Positions 45,714 through 56,811 of a stretch of 64,000 nucleotides of DNA are shown piece after piece. This stretch comes from Parabacteroides faecis (GTDB lineage Bacteria > Bacteroidota > Bacteroidia > Bacteroidales > Tannerellaceae). The translations under genes were made by a program, and so were the position numbers. The notes under the pieces were generated by a model. The model worked only from the letters and a program-made list of their open reading frames with translations, searched no databases and was not told the DNA's origin. Positions within the stretch are counted from its first letter, which is position 1; the number at the start of each line of letters is the position of its first letter. The DNA lies in contig NZ_BMPB01000008.1 in the NCBI RefSeq assembly GCF_014647375.1, positions 186,001-250,000 of the forward strand, in the 5' to 3' direction.

Positions 45714-46296
45714 AACTGATAGCCATAACGACTCCTAATTTCTTTGAAGGCGAAGGTCTGATCCTGACGGCTTTATTTCAGGAAGGAATGGAAAGAGTGC
45801 ATTTGCGTAAACCCCAGGGGGATAAACAGGTATTACGTTTATTATTAGATACTGTCCCGGAGGTGTTTCACTCCCGTATCGTCTTACATGATCATTTTGA
45901 ACTGACATCGGAATATAATCTTGCCGGCATACATCTGAATAGCAGGAACCATATTATACCGGAAGGTTTCAAAGGTAGTATCAGCCGTTCCTGTCATTCC
46001 TTACAGGAAGTAAAAGAAAATCGACAACTCGATTATGTCTTTCTCAGTCCTGTCTTTGAGAGCATATCTAAAGAAGGATACGGTAGCGGTTTCTCTTTGG
46101 AAACTTTGCAGGATGCCGCTTCCCATAAGATAATAAATGAAAAAGTAATCGCTTTGGGTGGTATCAGTAACGAAACGATCCCATCGATCCGTTCAATAGG
46201 TTTCGGAGGCGTAGCCGTTTTAGGTGCATTGTGGGGAAAAGTACCGGATATATCACAAAAAGAAACAATTATCAATCAATATAAAAATATACAACT

Positions 46297-46312
<16 letters not shown>
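45710..46312 (+). CDS. ThiE/TenI-like protein
   Basis: 200 residues with the TIM-barrel pattern of the thiamine-phosphate synthase/TenI superfamily: LRKPQ near residue 33, GIHLNSR near 74, a phosphate-binding ALGGIS near 150 and GGVAVLGALW near 167. Compared with the next gene it lacks the usual Q-[IL]-R-x-K segment (it has HLRKPQ), so it may not make TMP. TenI-like thiazole tautomerase activity is one option. Overlaps thiD by 4 nt and thiE by 16 nt, so it belongs to the operon. Confidence 0.8.
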
Positions 46313-48724
<2,412 letters not shown>

Positions 48725-48727
48725 AAA

Positions 48728-48814
48728 GAACGAGGGGGTGTCAAAAGATGATATTTACCGGACGCAGAATTCTACGATATCTGCGTCCGGTTTATTTGTT
48801 TTGACATACCCTCA
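48728..48814. terminator. Nested inverted repeat after thiC
   Basis: Outer arms GAGGGGGTGTCAAAA and TTTTGACATACCCTC (two G-T-type mismatches), inner arms ACCGGACGCAGA and TCTGCGTCCGGT, the latter followed by TTTATTTGTTTT. The inner hairpin would end thiC transcription; the outer arms reach almost to the stop of the convergent patatin gene. Confidence 0.75.
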
Positions 48815-48816
48815 AA

Positions 48817-49662
48817 TTATTCATGCTTCCCTGAAAACAACCTCGCAGCCAGCTCATACCCTTCATTGTATAACGCTTCCAGCTTCTCCGGATTACTTTC
48901 CGTCCGCCCCACCTCCATCTTATTTTCAGGACGGATCACAAAGGCTTTCCCTTCCGCTTCCAGTTGGTCGATATAATCGAGTACTTCGTTATAACGCTTA
49001 TATCTCAGTTTGAGCTGTTCACGTATAGCCGGATATTGTTTATAGATAAATCCTGGCAGATAAAAATTCTTATCTTTCTTGCGATACCCTTTATTCCGTG
49101 TCAGAATGATCACGTTTTTACTGAAACCGTCATCGATAGCCCGTTGGATGGGAATAGCATCACACACACCACCGTCTACCATCGGAATGCCGTCTACACG
49201 AGCGACCGGACAAAGGATCGGCAACGTGCAAGAAGCACAACAAATGTCCACCAACCTCTTTTTATCCTTCTTCTCTTCAAAGTATTCCGCCTTTCCCGTC
49301 AGACAATTACTCGTGACCATCACGAAGCGATCTTTCGACCTGAAGTAGGCATCATAATCGAGCGGATAGAGTTTTTCCGGATAAATATAGAACAGATATT
49401 TCATATCGATATATCCTCTGCCACGCAGAAAATGGCGCAGACCGATATAATTATATTCTTTCAATAAATCTATATTGCTGTAACGGGAGCGTCCCCGTTG
49501 CCGGGAAGCATACGAAATACCGTTGCTGGCCCCTGCCGACACTCCGATCGTATAAGGGAACCAGAGATTGTGGTCCATAAAGTAATCCAATACCCCTACT
49601 GTAAAAACGGCGCGCATTCCCCCACCTTCTAAAACAAGTCCTGTCTGATCATCTATTTTCAT
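48817..49662 (-). CDS. Patatin-family phospholipase, cytoplasmic type
   Basis: 281 residues from the ATG at 49662 (MKIDDQTGLVLEGGG); the frame extends 17 codons up but homologues begin here. Oxyanion hole EGGGMRA at about 12-18, nucleophile elbow GVSAGASNG with its Ser near 45, and DGGVCDAIP as the catalytic Asp. No signal peptide or barrel, unlike the patatin at 35.6 kb. The family is the YjjU/RssA type; substrate unknown. Confidence 0.88.
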   Translation of the reverse strand: MKIDDQTGLVLEGGGMRAVFTVGVLDYFMDHNLWFPYTIGVSAGASNGISYASRQRGRSRYSNIDLLKEYNYIGLRHFLRGRGYIDMKYLFYIYPEKLYPLDYDAYFRSKDRFVMVTSNCLTGKAEYFEEKKDKKRLVDICCASCTLPILCPVARVDGIPMVDGGVCDAIPIQRAIDDGFSKNVIILTRNKGYRKKDKNFYLPGFIYKQYPAIREQLKLRYKRYNEVLDYIDQLEAEGKAFVIRPENKMEVGRTESNPEKLEALYNEGYELAARLFSGKHE

Positions 49663-49670
49663 AATACGTA

Positions 49671-49712
49671 AAATTAAAAGACCATTGCCTGGCTCACACC
49701 GGACAATGGCCA
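49671..49712 (-). terminator. Terminator of D-lactate dehydrogenase gene
   Basis: On the minus strand GGCCATTGTCCGG and CCAGGCAATGG pair around TGTGAG, followed by TCTTTTAATTTT. Confidence 0.7.
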
Positions 49713-49750
49713 CAAAAATATAATAAATCAGCGATAAAAAAATAGTCTGT

Positions 49751-50755
49751 TTATAGAATAACTTCGTTCACTAGTGGACGATTTTGCCGGAAATCTTCGA
49801 TGTTCTGCAAAGTCGTTTCTGCAATATTATGCATTGCCTCCTTGGTAAAGAAAGCCTGATGCGAAGTGACGATCACGTTATTGAAAGATAATAAACGTGC
49901 CAGCACGTCATCATCGATAATCTTGTCGGATTTATCCTCATAGAAGTAATCTCCTTCTTCTTCGTATACATCCAGTCCGGCTGCCGAAATCTTCTTTTCC
50001 TTCAGTCCTTCGATCAGGGCATTCGTGTGAATCAATTGCCCACGGCCGGTATTAATAATCATTACACCGTCTTTCATTTTGTCGATCGAATCCTCGTTAA
50101 TGAGGTAACGGGTCTGATCCGTCAACGGACAATGAAGCGAGATGATATCCGACCCGCGATATAATTCATCCAATGTCACATAAGTAATACCTTCTTCCTC
50201 CGCAAACTTGTGATCGGGATAAAGATCATAAGCAAGGATATGCATACCCAACCCTTTCAATATCCGGATCAATATCTTGGCAATCTTTCCCGTACCGATT
50301 ATACCGACTGTCTTTCCGTGCATATCGAATCCCATCAATCCGTTCAGGGAGAAGTTTCCGTCGCGTGTACGCCAATAGGCACGATGTATCTTTCGGTTTA
50401 ACGACAACATCAATGCCAGCGAATACTCGGCAACGGCATAAGGAGAATAAGCCGGAACACGGACGACCGGAAGTTTTCCTTTGGCAGCAGCAAGGTCTAC
50501 ATTATTAAAACCGGCACAACGCAGAGCCAGTAGCTTGACACCGTTGTCTGCCATCGCATCGATTACGGCTGCATCGGCTGTATCGTTCACGAAGATACAG
50601 ACAGCGTCGGCATCTTGCGTCAGGACCACATTATTGGGATTAAGATGTCCTTTATAATACTTTATATCGTAATTATATTTCTCGTTTACCTGATCAAAGG
50701 AAGCTATATCATAAGGTTTAGCTCCAAAAAATGCAATCTTGTATGACATATTCAT
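49751..50755 (-). CDS. D-lactate dehydrogenase / 2-hydroxyacid dehydrogenase
   Basis: 334 residues of the D-LDH (LdhA) group. NAD-binding GTGKIAK at about 153-159 after VGIIG; catalytic Arg in NTGRGQL, Glu in the DVYEEEGDYF region, His in TSHQAFFT (acid-base). DxxxxP motif AYDLYPDHK gives NADH preference (Asp). It reduces pyruvate to D-lactate in mixed-acid fermentation. The sequence RCAGFNNVD is typical of LdhA. Divergent from the GT51 gene by about 85 nt. Confidence 0.92.
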   Translation of the reverse strand: MNMSYKIAFFGAKPYDIASFDQVNEKYNYDIKYYKGHLNPNNVVLTQDADAVCIFVNDTADAAVIDAMADNGVKLLALRCAGFNNVDLAAAKGKLPVVRVPAYSPYAVAEYSLALMLSLNRKIHRAYWRTRDGNFSLNGLMGFDMHGKTVGIIGTGKIAKILIRILKGLGMHILAYDLYPDHKFAEEEGITYVTLDELYRGSDIISLHCPLTDQTRYLINEDSIDKMKDGVMIINTGRGQLIHTNALIEGLKEKKISAAGLDVYEEEGDYFYEDKSDKIIDDDVLARLLSFNNVIVTSHQAFFTKEAMHNIAETTLQNIEDFRQNRPLVNEVIL

Positions 50756-50840
50756 TTATTTGTTTTTATTAAAACAGATAAAAGATATGAAATGTTGAAA
50801 AAATATCTACTTTTACTCCCGTTTTAAACAAGAAGAATAT

Positions 50841-52751
50841 ATGCATCAACCTGTTAGAAAAGCAATTGCGGCAGGTGTCATTCTTTTAGCTGTTTTGGTT
50901 CTGCTTTCGTTTTCCGTACGGAACATATTCGTACGGCAATACATCGACCGTAAACTGGAGAAGCTGGAAGAAACGCGCCGGATATCTGTTCATTACGACG
51001 ACATAAGCATGATCGGTCTCAGCGGCATACAAATCAAAGGATTATCTGTGACACCGTCGGATGCCGATACGTTCCTGCGAAGCCATTCTTTCCGGGTGAA
51101 GCTGGATCGCTCCGCACTTCTTCTTTTTAAAGTCTCCGTAAAGAGTATAGAAGCCGACGACGTGAATATTTCCTTTATAAAGAAAGACAATACGTCCAAT
51201 TTTGAATTTCTGTATCATTCTGTCCCATCTGCGGAGATAAATGCCCATACTGAAACAGAACAAAATTTTGCACGGAAGACAGGCCGGTTGTTCGGGCTGC
51301 TTTTCAAGTTACTTCCCGATAATGCGACCTTACGCAATCTAAGTGTTTCTTATCTGAACAAAGGAGATGAACTCCTGATCGAGATACCTTCACTGATCAT
51401 AAAGGATAGCCGTTTCGCTACCGGAATACGAAGCACGGAAAACGGAGTACGAAGCGAATGGGTTTGTGAAGGTTCGCTGCTGGACAAGGGAAAAAAGATC
51501 GAAGCACAGCTGCATGCCAAAGAGAATACAAAGATCACCCTACCCTTCCTGAACTATCGCTGGGGAGCACAGATACAGTTCGACACACTCACATTCAAAC
51601 TGGAGGAAATACTCAAAAAGAATGAGCTACACGCTGTCCGGGGACAGGCACATATCAGCGGACTAACACTTCATCAACGACGCATTTCTCCCGATACTGT
51701 TTTACTGGACCGGGGAACTGTCGACTGCCAGGTAAATATCGGAAAAAACTATCTGGAACTGGATAGTGTCTCCCAGGTAAACTTCAACCAATTGGATTTT
51801 CATCCTTATCTGAAGGCTGAGAAAAAAGATGACTGGCATATAACTGCTTCGGTGAATAAACAGGACTTTCCGGCAAATGACTTGTTCGCATCCCTGCCGA
51901 AAGGTTTGTTTTACAATCTGGAAGGATTAAAAGCCGACGGAACATTATCATATCGGTTTTTACTGGATGTCGATTTTGCCTCATTGGATAGCCTGCAACT
52001 GGAATCGTCGCTTACCGCCCGTAATTTCCAGATCATTCAATATGGGAATACTGATCTGCGAAAAATGAACGAACCGTTCGAATATACCGTTTACGAGAAT
52101 GAAGAACCGGTGCGTACGTTCGAGGTCGGTGAAGGCAATCCTTCTTTCCGGCCTTTCCCGGCTGTATCCCGTTATTTGCCTCTGGCCATCATGCAAAGCG
52201 AGGATGCCGGTTTCTTTTATCACAATGGTTTTATCCCGAGTGCGATCCGTGAATCCCTGATACTGGACCTCAAAGAACGGCGGTTTGCACGGGGTGGAAG
52301 TACGTTGAGTATGCAGCTGGTAAAAAATGTCTTCCTGAGTCGTAACAAAACGATTGCCCGGAAACTGGAAGAGATGTTGATTGTCTGGCTGATAGAAAGT
52401 AACCGTCTTACCTCGAAGGAACGGATGTTTGAAGTCTATCTGAATATCGTCGAATGGGGACCGCTTGTCTACGGTGCAGCCGAGGCTTCACATTTTTACT
52501 TTGCCAAAGAACCTTCGGCCCTGACTTTAGGAGAATGTATCTTCCTGGCAAGTATCGTACCTAAGCCGAAACATGTTCGCTATTGCTTTGACGGTTTGCA
52601 ATTAAAACCCTATTATACGGAGTTCTATCAGGTAATCCTTAGTCGTCTGGTCGATCGCGGACTGATAACGCCTCAGGAAGCAGAAGGTATACGTCCCGAA
52701 GATTTGAAAATAACAGGACCTGCCAAATATTACTTGACAGATACCCACTAA
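50841..52751 (+). CDS. AsmA-like/GT51 transglycosylase fusion
   Basis: 636 residues. Membrane span at about 8-30, then a beta-rich segment (35-430) with repeated GLSIQIKGL/LELDSVSQVNF-like patterns reminiscent of AsmA/DUF748 proteins, then a glycosyltransferase 51 domain (440-600): SEDAGFFYHNG, GGSTLSMQLVKN, RKLEEMLI and ERMFEVYLNIVEWG. The GT51 motifs that carry the catalytic Glu are intact. No transpeptidase follows. It would polymerise lipid II glycan strands in the periplasm, or serve as a cell-envelope factor through the N-terminal part. Confidence 0.82.
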   Translation: MHQPVRKAIAAGVILLAVLVLLSFSVRNIFVRQYIDRKLEKLEETRRISVHYDDISMIGLSGIQIKGLSVTPSDADTFLRSHSFRVKLDRSALLLFKVSVKSIEADDVNISFIKKDNTSNFEFLYHSVPSAEINAHTETEQNFARKTGRLFGLLFKLLPDNATLRNLSVSYLNKGDELLIEIPSLIIKDSRFATGIRSTENGVRSEWVCEGSLLDKGKKIEAQLHAKENTKITLPFLNYRWGAQIQFDTLTFKLEEILKKNELHAVRGQAHISGLTLHQRRISPDTVLLDRGTVDCQVNIGKNYLELDSVSQVNFNQLDFHPYLKAEKKDDWHITASVNKQDFPANDLFASLPKGLFYNLEGLKADGTLSYRFLLDVDFASLDSLQLESSLTARNFQIIQYGNTDLRKMNEPFEYTVYENEEPVRTFEVGEGNPSFRPFPAVSRYLPLAIMQSEDAGFFYHNGFIPSAIRESLILDLKERRFARGGSTLSMQLVKNVFLSRNKTIARKLEEMLIVWLIESNRLTSKERMFEVYLNIVEWGPLVYGAAEASHFYFAKEPSALTLGECIFLASIVPKPKHVRYCFDGLQLKPYYTEFYQVILSRLVDRGLITPQEAEGIRPEDLKITGPAKYYLTDTH

Positions 52752-52809
52752 ATATTCATTGCAACCAACAATTGTATAAACAGTTTCTTCTTCTATCCTG
52801 TTTTTTATA

Positions 52810-52817
52810 TAGCTTTG
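52810..52817 (+). promoter_or_regulatory. Candidate -7 element of lemA operon
   Basis: TAGCTTTG fits TAnnTTTG, 35 nt before the lemA ATG; a GTTTC about 22 nt upstream is a weak -33. Confidence 0.4.
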
Positions 52818-52851
52818 CACAACTATGTATAACAATTAAAGCAAAAAGAAA

Positions 52852-53451
52852 ATGTTTAAGAACAAAGCTTTGTGGATTACACTTGCCATTATCGTGGTAC
52901 TTTTATTTGCCGGATACTCTTGGGTAAAAAGTACATACAACACAATGGTCACACAGGATGAAGGAGTAAAAACAGCCTGGAGCCAGGTAGAAAATCAATA
53001 TCAGCGTCGTATGGACCTGATCCCAAACCTGGTCAATACAGTAAAAGGATATGCTACTCATGAAAAGGAAACATTGGAAGGTGTAGTCAGTGCCCGGGCC
53101 GAGGCCACCAAGACAACCATCGATCCGTCTAACCTGAATGAAGAGTCGATGAAGAAATTCCAGGCTGCACAGGGAGAACTGAGCAGTGCCCTTTCCCGCC
53201 TGATGGTCGTACTGGAACGTTATCCGGACCTGAAAGCCAATCAGAACTTCTCTGAATTGCAAGCCCAACTGGAAGGAACGGAGAATCGTATATCCGTAGA
53301 ACGTAAGCGTTTCAATGAAACCGCACAAACGTATAATACTTATATCCGCAGTTTCCCTACCAATATCCTCGCCGGTATGTTCGGATTCCAGCCGAAAGCT
53401 TATTTCAGTGCGGAAAGCGGTGCCGAGAAAGCTCCGAAAGTAGAATTTTAA
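52852..53451 (+). CDS. lemA: LemA family protein
   Basis: 199 residues: an N-terminal membrane span (8-25) and a helical bundle with the LemA signature VKTAWSQVENQYQRRMDLIPNLVNTVKGYA (39-68) and late RFNETAQTYNTYIRSFPTN. The role of LemA is uncertain; it is nearly always next to a TPM gene, as here (20 nt gap). Confidence 0.92.
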   Translation: MFKNKALWITLAIIVVLLFAGYSWVKSTYNTMVTQDEGVKTAWSQVENQYQRRMDLIPNLVNTVKGYATHEKETLEGVVSARAEATKTTIDPSNLNEESMKKFQAAQGELSSALSRLMVVLERYPDLKANQNFSELQAQLEGTENRISVERKRFNETAQTYNTYIRSFPTNILAGMFGFQPKAYFSAESGAEKAPKVEF

Positions 53452-53471
53452 TTCGATAAGTTCAGATAAAA

Positions 53472-54455
53472 ATGAGAAATCTGAATAAAATACTGACGGG
53501 TAACCGCCTGCAGGCTTTACTGCTTGCAGGTCTGTTCCTGCTCTCTCTTTTCCCGCTACAACTTTCTGCAGTGCAGGATTATACTATCGAGACAGTTCCG
53601 AATGTCCGTCTCTTCGACCGGAATAATCATGTAAGCAATCCGGATGGGATCATTCATCCGCAGGATGTCGAGCATATCAACCGTTTGCTGCAGATTGTAG
53701 AAGACAGTCTGGGGATCGAAGTGGCCGTAGTTGCTGTGGAAAGTATCGGTGATAATGACGCCCGTATGTTTGCTACAGACCTGTTTCGGCATTGGGGATT
53801 GGGAAAGAAAGACAAAGACAACGGCCTTCTGATCCAGCTTGTCACTGAGCCGTCACAGCGTTCGGTTGTTTTCGAGACTGGTTACGGTATAGAAGGTATT
53901 CTTCCGGATGCAATCTGTTACCGCCTGCAACAAAAATACATGATCCCTGATCTGAAAACGGGCGATTATAGTGCCGGTATGCTGAAAGGGGTTGCCGCAG
54001 TAAAAGAATATCTGATGGCAAGCGATTATGAACGTGCAGCCATGACCGGAGGAAATACCAGCAGACAAACGGAAGGCGACGATCTTTTTCTATGGTTATT
54101 TCTGGTCATGATGATCATTTTTCCTGCCGGGATCTTTATTCTTGTATCCATCCTCAAATACCGTCCTCGTATCTGTCCCTGTTGCGGACAAAAAACATTG
54201 GTATATGTGGGCCAGCAAGTGATACAAAGGGCTACTTACAGTTCGGAAGGATTGGCAGAAGATACCTACAGATGTAAGAATTGCGGCTATACAGAAAAGA
54301 AAAACCGTCATATCAGCCGGTTAAGACGCAGTACGGGACCTGTCATCATTGGTGGCGGCGGACGAGGCGGAGGCTTTGGAGGCGGTTTTGGTGGTGGCGG
54401 TGGCTCCTGGGGAGGAGGACGTTCGGGGGGCGGCGGTTCTATTAGTCGCTTTTAA
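53472..54455 (+). CDS. TPM-domain protein with zinc ribbon and Gly-rich tail
   Basis: 327 residues. Signal peptide (to about residue 33), a TPM domain at 45-185 (IIHPQDVEHINRLL, GIEVAVVAVES, DNGLLIQLV, ETGYGIEGILPDA), a membrane span at about 210-230, then a four-Cys zinc ribbon (CPCCG ... CKNCG, about 236-275), and a Gly/Arg/Ser-rich tail (GGGRGGGFGGGFGGG...). The tail is a common end for YgcG-like TPM proteins; the zinc ribbon is less usual. Operon with lemA. Confidence 0.85.
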   Translation: MRNLNKILTGNRLQALLLAGLFLLSLFPLQLSAVQDYTIETVPNVRLFDRNNHVSNPDGIIHPQDVEHINRLLQIVEDSLGIEVAVVAVESIGDNDARMFATDLFRHWGLGKKDKDNGLLIQLVTEPSQRSVVFETGYGIEGILPDAICYRLQQKYMIPDLKTGDYSAGMLKGVAAVKEYLMASDYERAAMTGGNTSRQTEGDDLFLWLFLVMMIIFPAGIFILVSILKYRPRICPCCGQKTLVYVGQQVIQRATYSSEGLAEDTYRCKNCGYTEKKNRHISRLRRSTGPVIIGGGGRGGGFGGGFGGGGGSWGGGRSGGGGSISRF

Positions 54456-54544
54456 GCAAAATAAGTAGTCTGATTTGCGTAAACAGGTTAGATATTTTAC
54501 CGAAAACAGGTAGAAAAGTTATTTGAGATCCCCTTCTTCATCCG

Positions 54545-54607
54545 GTTTACACCCGGGTGTAAACAATAACGAGACCCGGGTGCTGATACTATTCACACCC
54601 GGGTCTC
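54545..54607 (+). terminator. Perfect palindrome plus hairpin after TPM gene
   Basis: A perfect 20-nt palindrome (GTTTACACCC and its complement, 54545-54564) is followed by GAGACCCGGGTG (54571-54582) and CACCCGGGTCTC (54596-54607), a 12-bp stem with 13-nt loop, then ACCGTATTTTT. The second stem plus T5 ends the lemA-TPM operon. Both use CACCCGGGTG as core, so they can also cross-pair. Confidence 0.7.
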
Positions 54608-54689
54608 ACCGTATTTTTCTACCTACTCTTCTGAAAATAAACTATATACTTTATCAGAATATCTCCTTATATAATTCTTTTAATGAGAG

Positions 54690-54812
54690 TATGATAGGTA
54701 CTATGATAGTTAAAACAAACAACTATCATTATACATATCACTGATTATAAATAACATATATCGATTTATGATAGTATGATAGTTGTTTTGCAAAACATGT
54801 TTGTACTATCAT
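54690..54812. repeat. Cluster of ATGATAGT/ACTATCAT octamers
   Basis: Within the 500-nt AT-rich spacer between the TPM terminator and the MarR-GNAT gene: ATGATAGG at 54691, ATGATAGT at 54703, 54768 and 54776, ACTATCAT at 54722 and 54805. The 54703 and 54722 copies form an inverted pair (9-bp arms, 9-nt gap). Nothing else is seen in the spacer. Confidence 0.6.
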
Positions 54813-55055
54813 GAATTTAGTAGTCAAAACAAACATACATTTGGAACCACATCATTGCAGCTATCATCAAGTAATAATTCCATATACGACCATCGGATAT
54901 GAACATCTGTATATTGTTTCTTATCATCAGTTTAGAAATGCTGTTGCTATGTATGAAATATGGATATGAACATATAAGCAGCGCATTAGATCGGTCAGAA
55001 CTTTATCAGAATACCCCTTTTCATATGTTGAAAGAGTAGTAAATTGCTAAGAATA

Positions 55056-55101
55056 TTTGCATATATTAGGTAAGTTACCTACATTTGCGTAATTAATTAC
55101 G
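55056..55101 (+). promoter_or_regulatory. Promoter of MarR-GNAT gene with two palindromic operators
   Basis: TTTG (55056-55059), 20-nt spacer, TACATTTG (55080-55087). The spacer contains the perfect 15-nt palindrome TAGGTAA-G-TTACCTA (55067-55081), which touches the -7 element; right after it is the 14-nt palindrome CGTAATTAATTACG (55088-55101). This is where a dimeric MarR-type repressor would bind. Confidence 0.7.
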
Positions 55102-55128
55102 TATCTACTTAAATAAAACCGATAAAAC

Positions 55129-56082
55129 ATGGATTTCTTTAATCAAACAGGTAAAATGGCAATTGGTAGCAGGCTACGGATGTTAACCGATAAAATAACT
55201 AACGATGCCGAACGGATTCACAAAATGTATGGAATAGACATTCGTGCAAAATGGTTTCCAGTCTTTTTCGTATTAGCACATGGGGAAGCAAAAACAATTA
55301 CTGCTATCGCAAAGGAAATAGGACATTCCCATCCTTCAGTTAGTAATATTGTAAAAGAGATGGTTACAAGAGGAATTGTAAAGGAGACAAAAGATAAGTC
55401 TGACGGAAGAAGAAACTTAATAATGCTATCTCCCAAAGGAAAAAAAATGTCAGAGATACTCATCGAGGAATGCTCTGATATGACCGTTACTATAGAAAAT
55501 ATTTCATCTGAAGCGCATAATGATTTATGGCAAGCCATTGAAGAATGGGAATGTTTATTATCAGGCAAATCATTACTGGAACGTGTAAAAGAGGTAAAAA
55601 AGCAAAGAGAAAGCAAGGATATTCAAATAACACTTTATGAACCTTGTTATCAGGAAGCTTTCAAGTCGCTCAGTGAAGAATGGATAAACAAATACTTCAA
55701 AATGGAAGAAACCGATTATGCAGCAGTCAATAATCCCCAAGAGCTTATTATAGATAAAGGGGGAGAAATTTTTGTTGCACTTTACAAAAACGAACCTGTT
55801 GGTGTTTGCGCTTTGCTTAAAATGAATGATGAACATTATGATTATGAGTTATCTAAACTTGCTGTTAGTCCTAAAGTACAAGGGAAAGGCATCGGGCTGC
55901 TTTTAGGGCAGGCTGTTATCAATAAAGTAAAAGAATTAGGGGGGAGAAATCTGTACTTAGAAAGCAACACTGCTTTAAAACCGGCAATTCATATCTATGA
56001 AAAATTAGGTTTTAAAAGGATTTTTGGGCATAGTACATCCTATCAGAGATGCAATATTCAAATGGAATTGATACTAAAATGA
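55129..56082 (+). CDS. MarR-type regulator fused to GNAT acetyltransferase
   Basis: 317 residues. Residues 1-150 are a MarR-type winged helix (ITAIAKEIGHSHPSVSNIVKEMVTRG and a DGRRNLIMLSPKG wing). Residues 165-315 form a GNAT domain with KLAVSPKVQGKGIGLLLGQAV (acetyl-CoA loop) and IHIYEKLGFKRI. Fusions of this kind are known in Bacteroidota and other bacteria, but substrates are unknown. The palindromes in its promoter suggest self-control. Confidence 0.88.
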   Translation: MDFFNQTGKMAIGSRLRMLTDKITNDAERIHKMYGIDIRAKWFPVFFVLAHGEAKTITAIAKEIGHSHPSVSNIVKEMVTRGIVKETKDKSDGRRNLIMLSPKGKKMSEILIEECSDMTVTIENISSEAHNDLWQAIEEWECLLSGKSLLERVKEVKKQRESKDIQITLYEPCYQEAFKSLSEEWINKYFKMEETDYAAVNNPQELIIDKGGEIFVALYKNEPVGVCALLKMNDEHYDYELSKLAVSPKVQGKGIGLLLGQAVINKVKELGGRNLYLESNTALKPAIHIYEKLGFKRIFGHSTSYQRCNIQMELILK

Positions 56083-56299
56083 ATAAAATACTATGGTGAG
56101 TAAATTGTTTATCTTGAGTATTGCACAACTATGCACAAAAAAATCTCAGCCCCTCCAAAATAGCACTACGCAAAATAGTATGAATAAGCAAGAAAGATGC
56201 AAATTCGTGGGACTTTTTCGACTAAACTTTAGCCCCACGATTTATCCACCGATAATATGCTTGAAACGGCTATTTTCTGCGATCTTCCCCCAAAAAAGA

Positions 56300-56330
56300 A
56301 ATCCCTGATAACATCTAATTATCAGGGATT
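56300..56330 (+). terminator. Hairpin terminator in accessory spacer
   Basis: AATCCCTGATAA and TTATCAGGGATT, 12-bp perfect stem with 7-nt loop, followed by TTGATTTTTCTTTTG. It lies 217 nt after the MarR-GNAT stop. The rest of 56083-56811 shows no convincing gene. Confidence 0.65.
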
Positions 56331-56811
56331 TGCTTGATTTTTCTTTTGTTTTCTGTGATCCGCCTGGGATTCTCCGAGTAGAGTTACCATGCTGATATTT
56401 AAAACTTTATATTTTTTGCTTCAAGCATATCCCATGATTTAACCCACTGATTTTCTACGTGCTTTTGCAGTAGTTTGCTCATGGAGAATACTAAGGGCAA
56501 AGATAATTTTTTATTTTTGAATCTGCAAAACTAGAAAGTTGTTTTATATAGCTGCTAGTGCCGATAAGGGAGTTTTTATTTTAGTAATTTCTCATGGTTT
56601 TACTTACCATTTGAATATTACCGAAACAAGAGATTGAAAAGTACATATACCTTTAAGTATTATACGCACTCCTTATAACCATTCACTTTTTCAATTAATT
56701 TGAAGCCTAAATATCAGTTGTCGACGATTTTTTCAAAAATAAAGACGAAAAATATTGCTTATTTGTATTTTATGTCGTATGTTTGCAATGAAATTGAAAA
56801 TAAAGACAATT

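Noticed and set aside
56093-56308. 71-residue frame after the MarR-GNAT gene
   Set aside because: No family resemblance, no clear ribosome site and an unusual composition. It could be a decayed remnant, but there is no positive support.
56356-56382. tRNA 3'-end-like string (GTGATCCGCCTGGGATTC), possible attachment-site scar
   Set aside because: It resembles the acceptor/T-arm end of a tRNA gene for about 17 nt, but the T-loop does not close (ATTCTCCGAG) and no partner copy is visible in the window.
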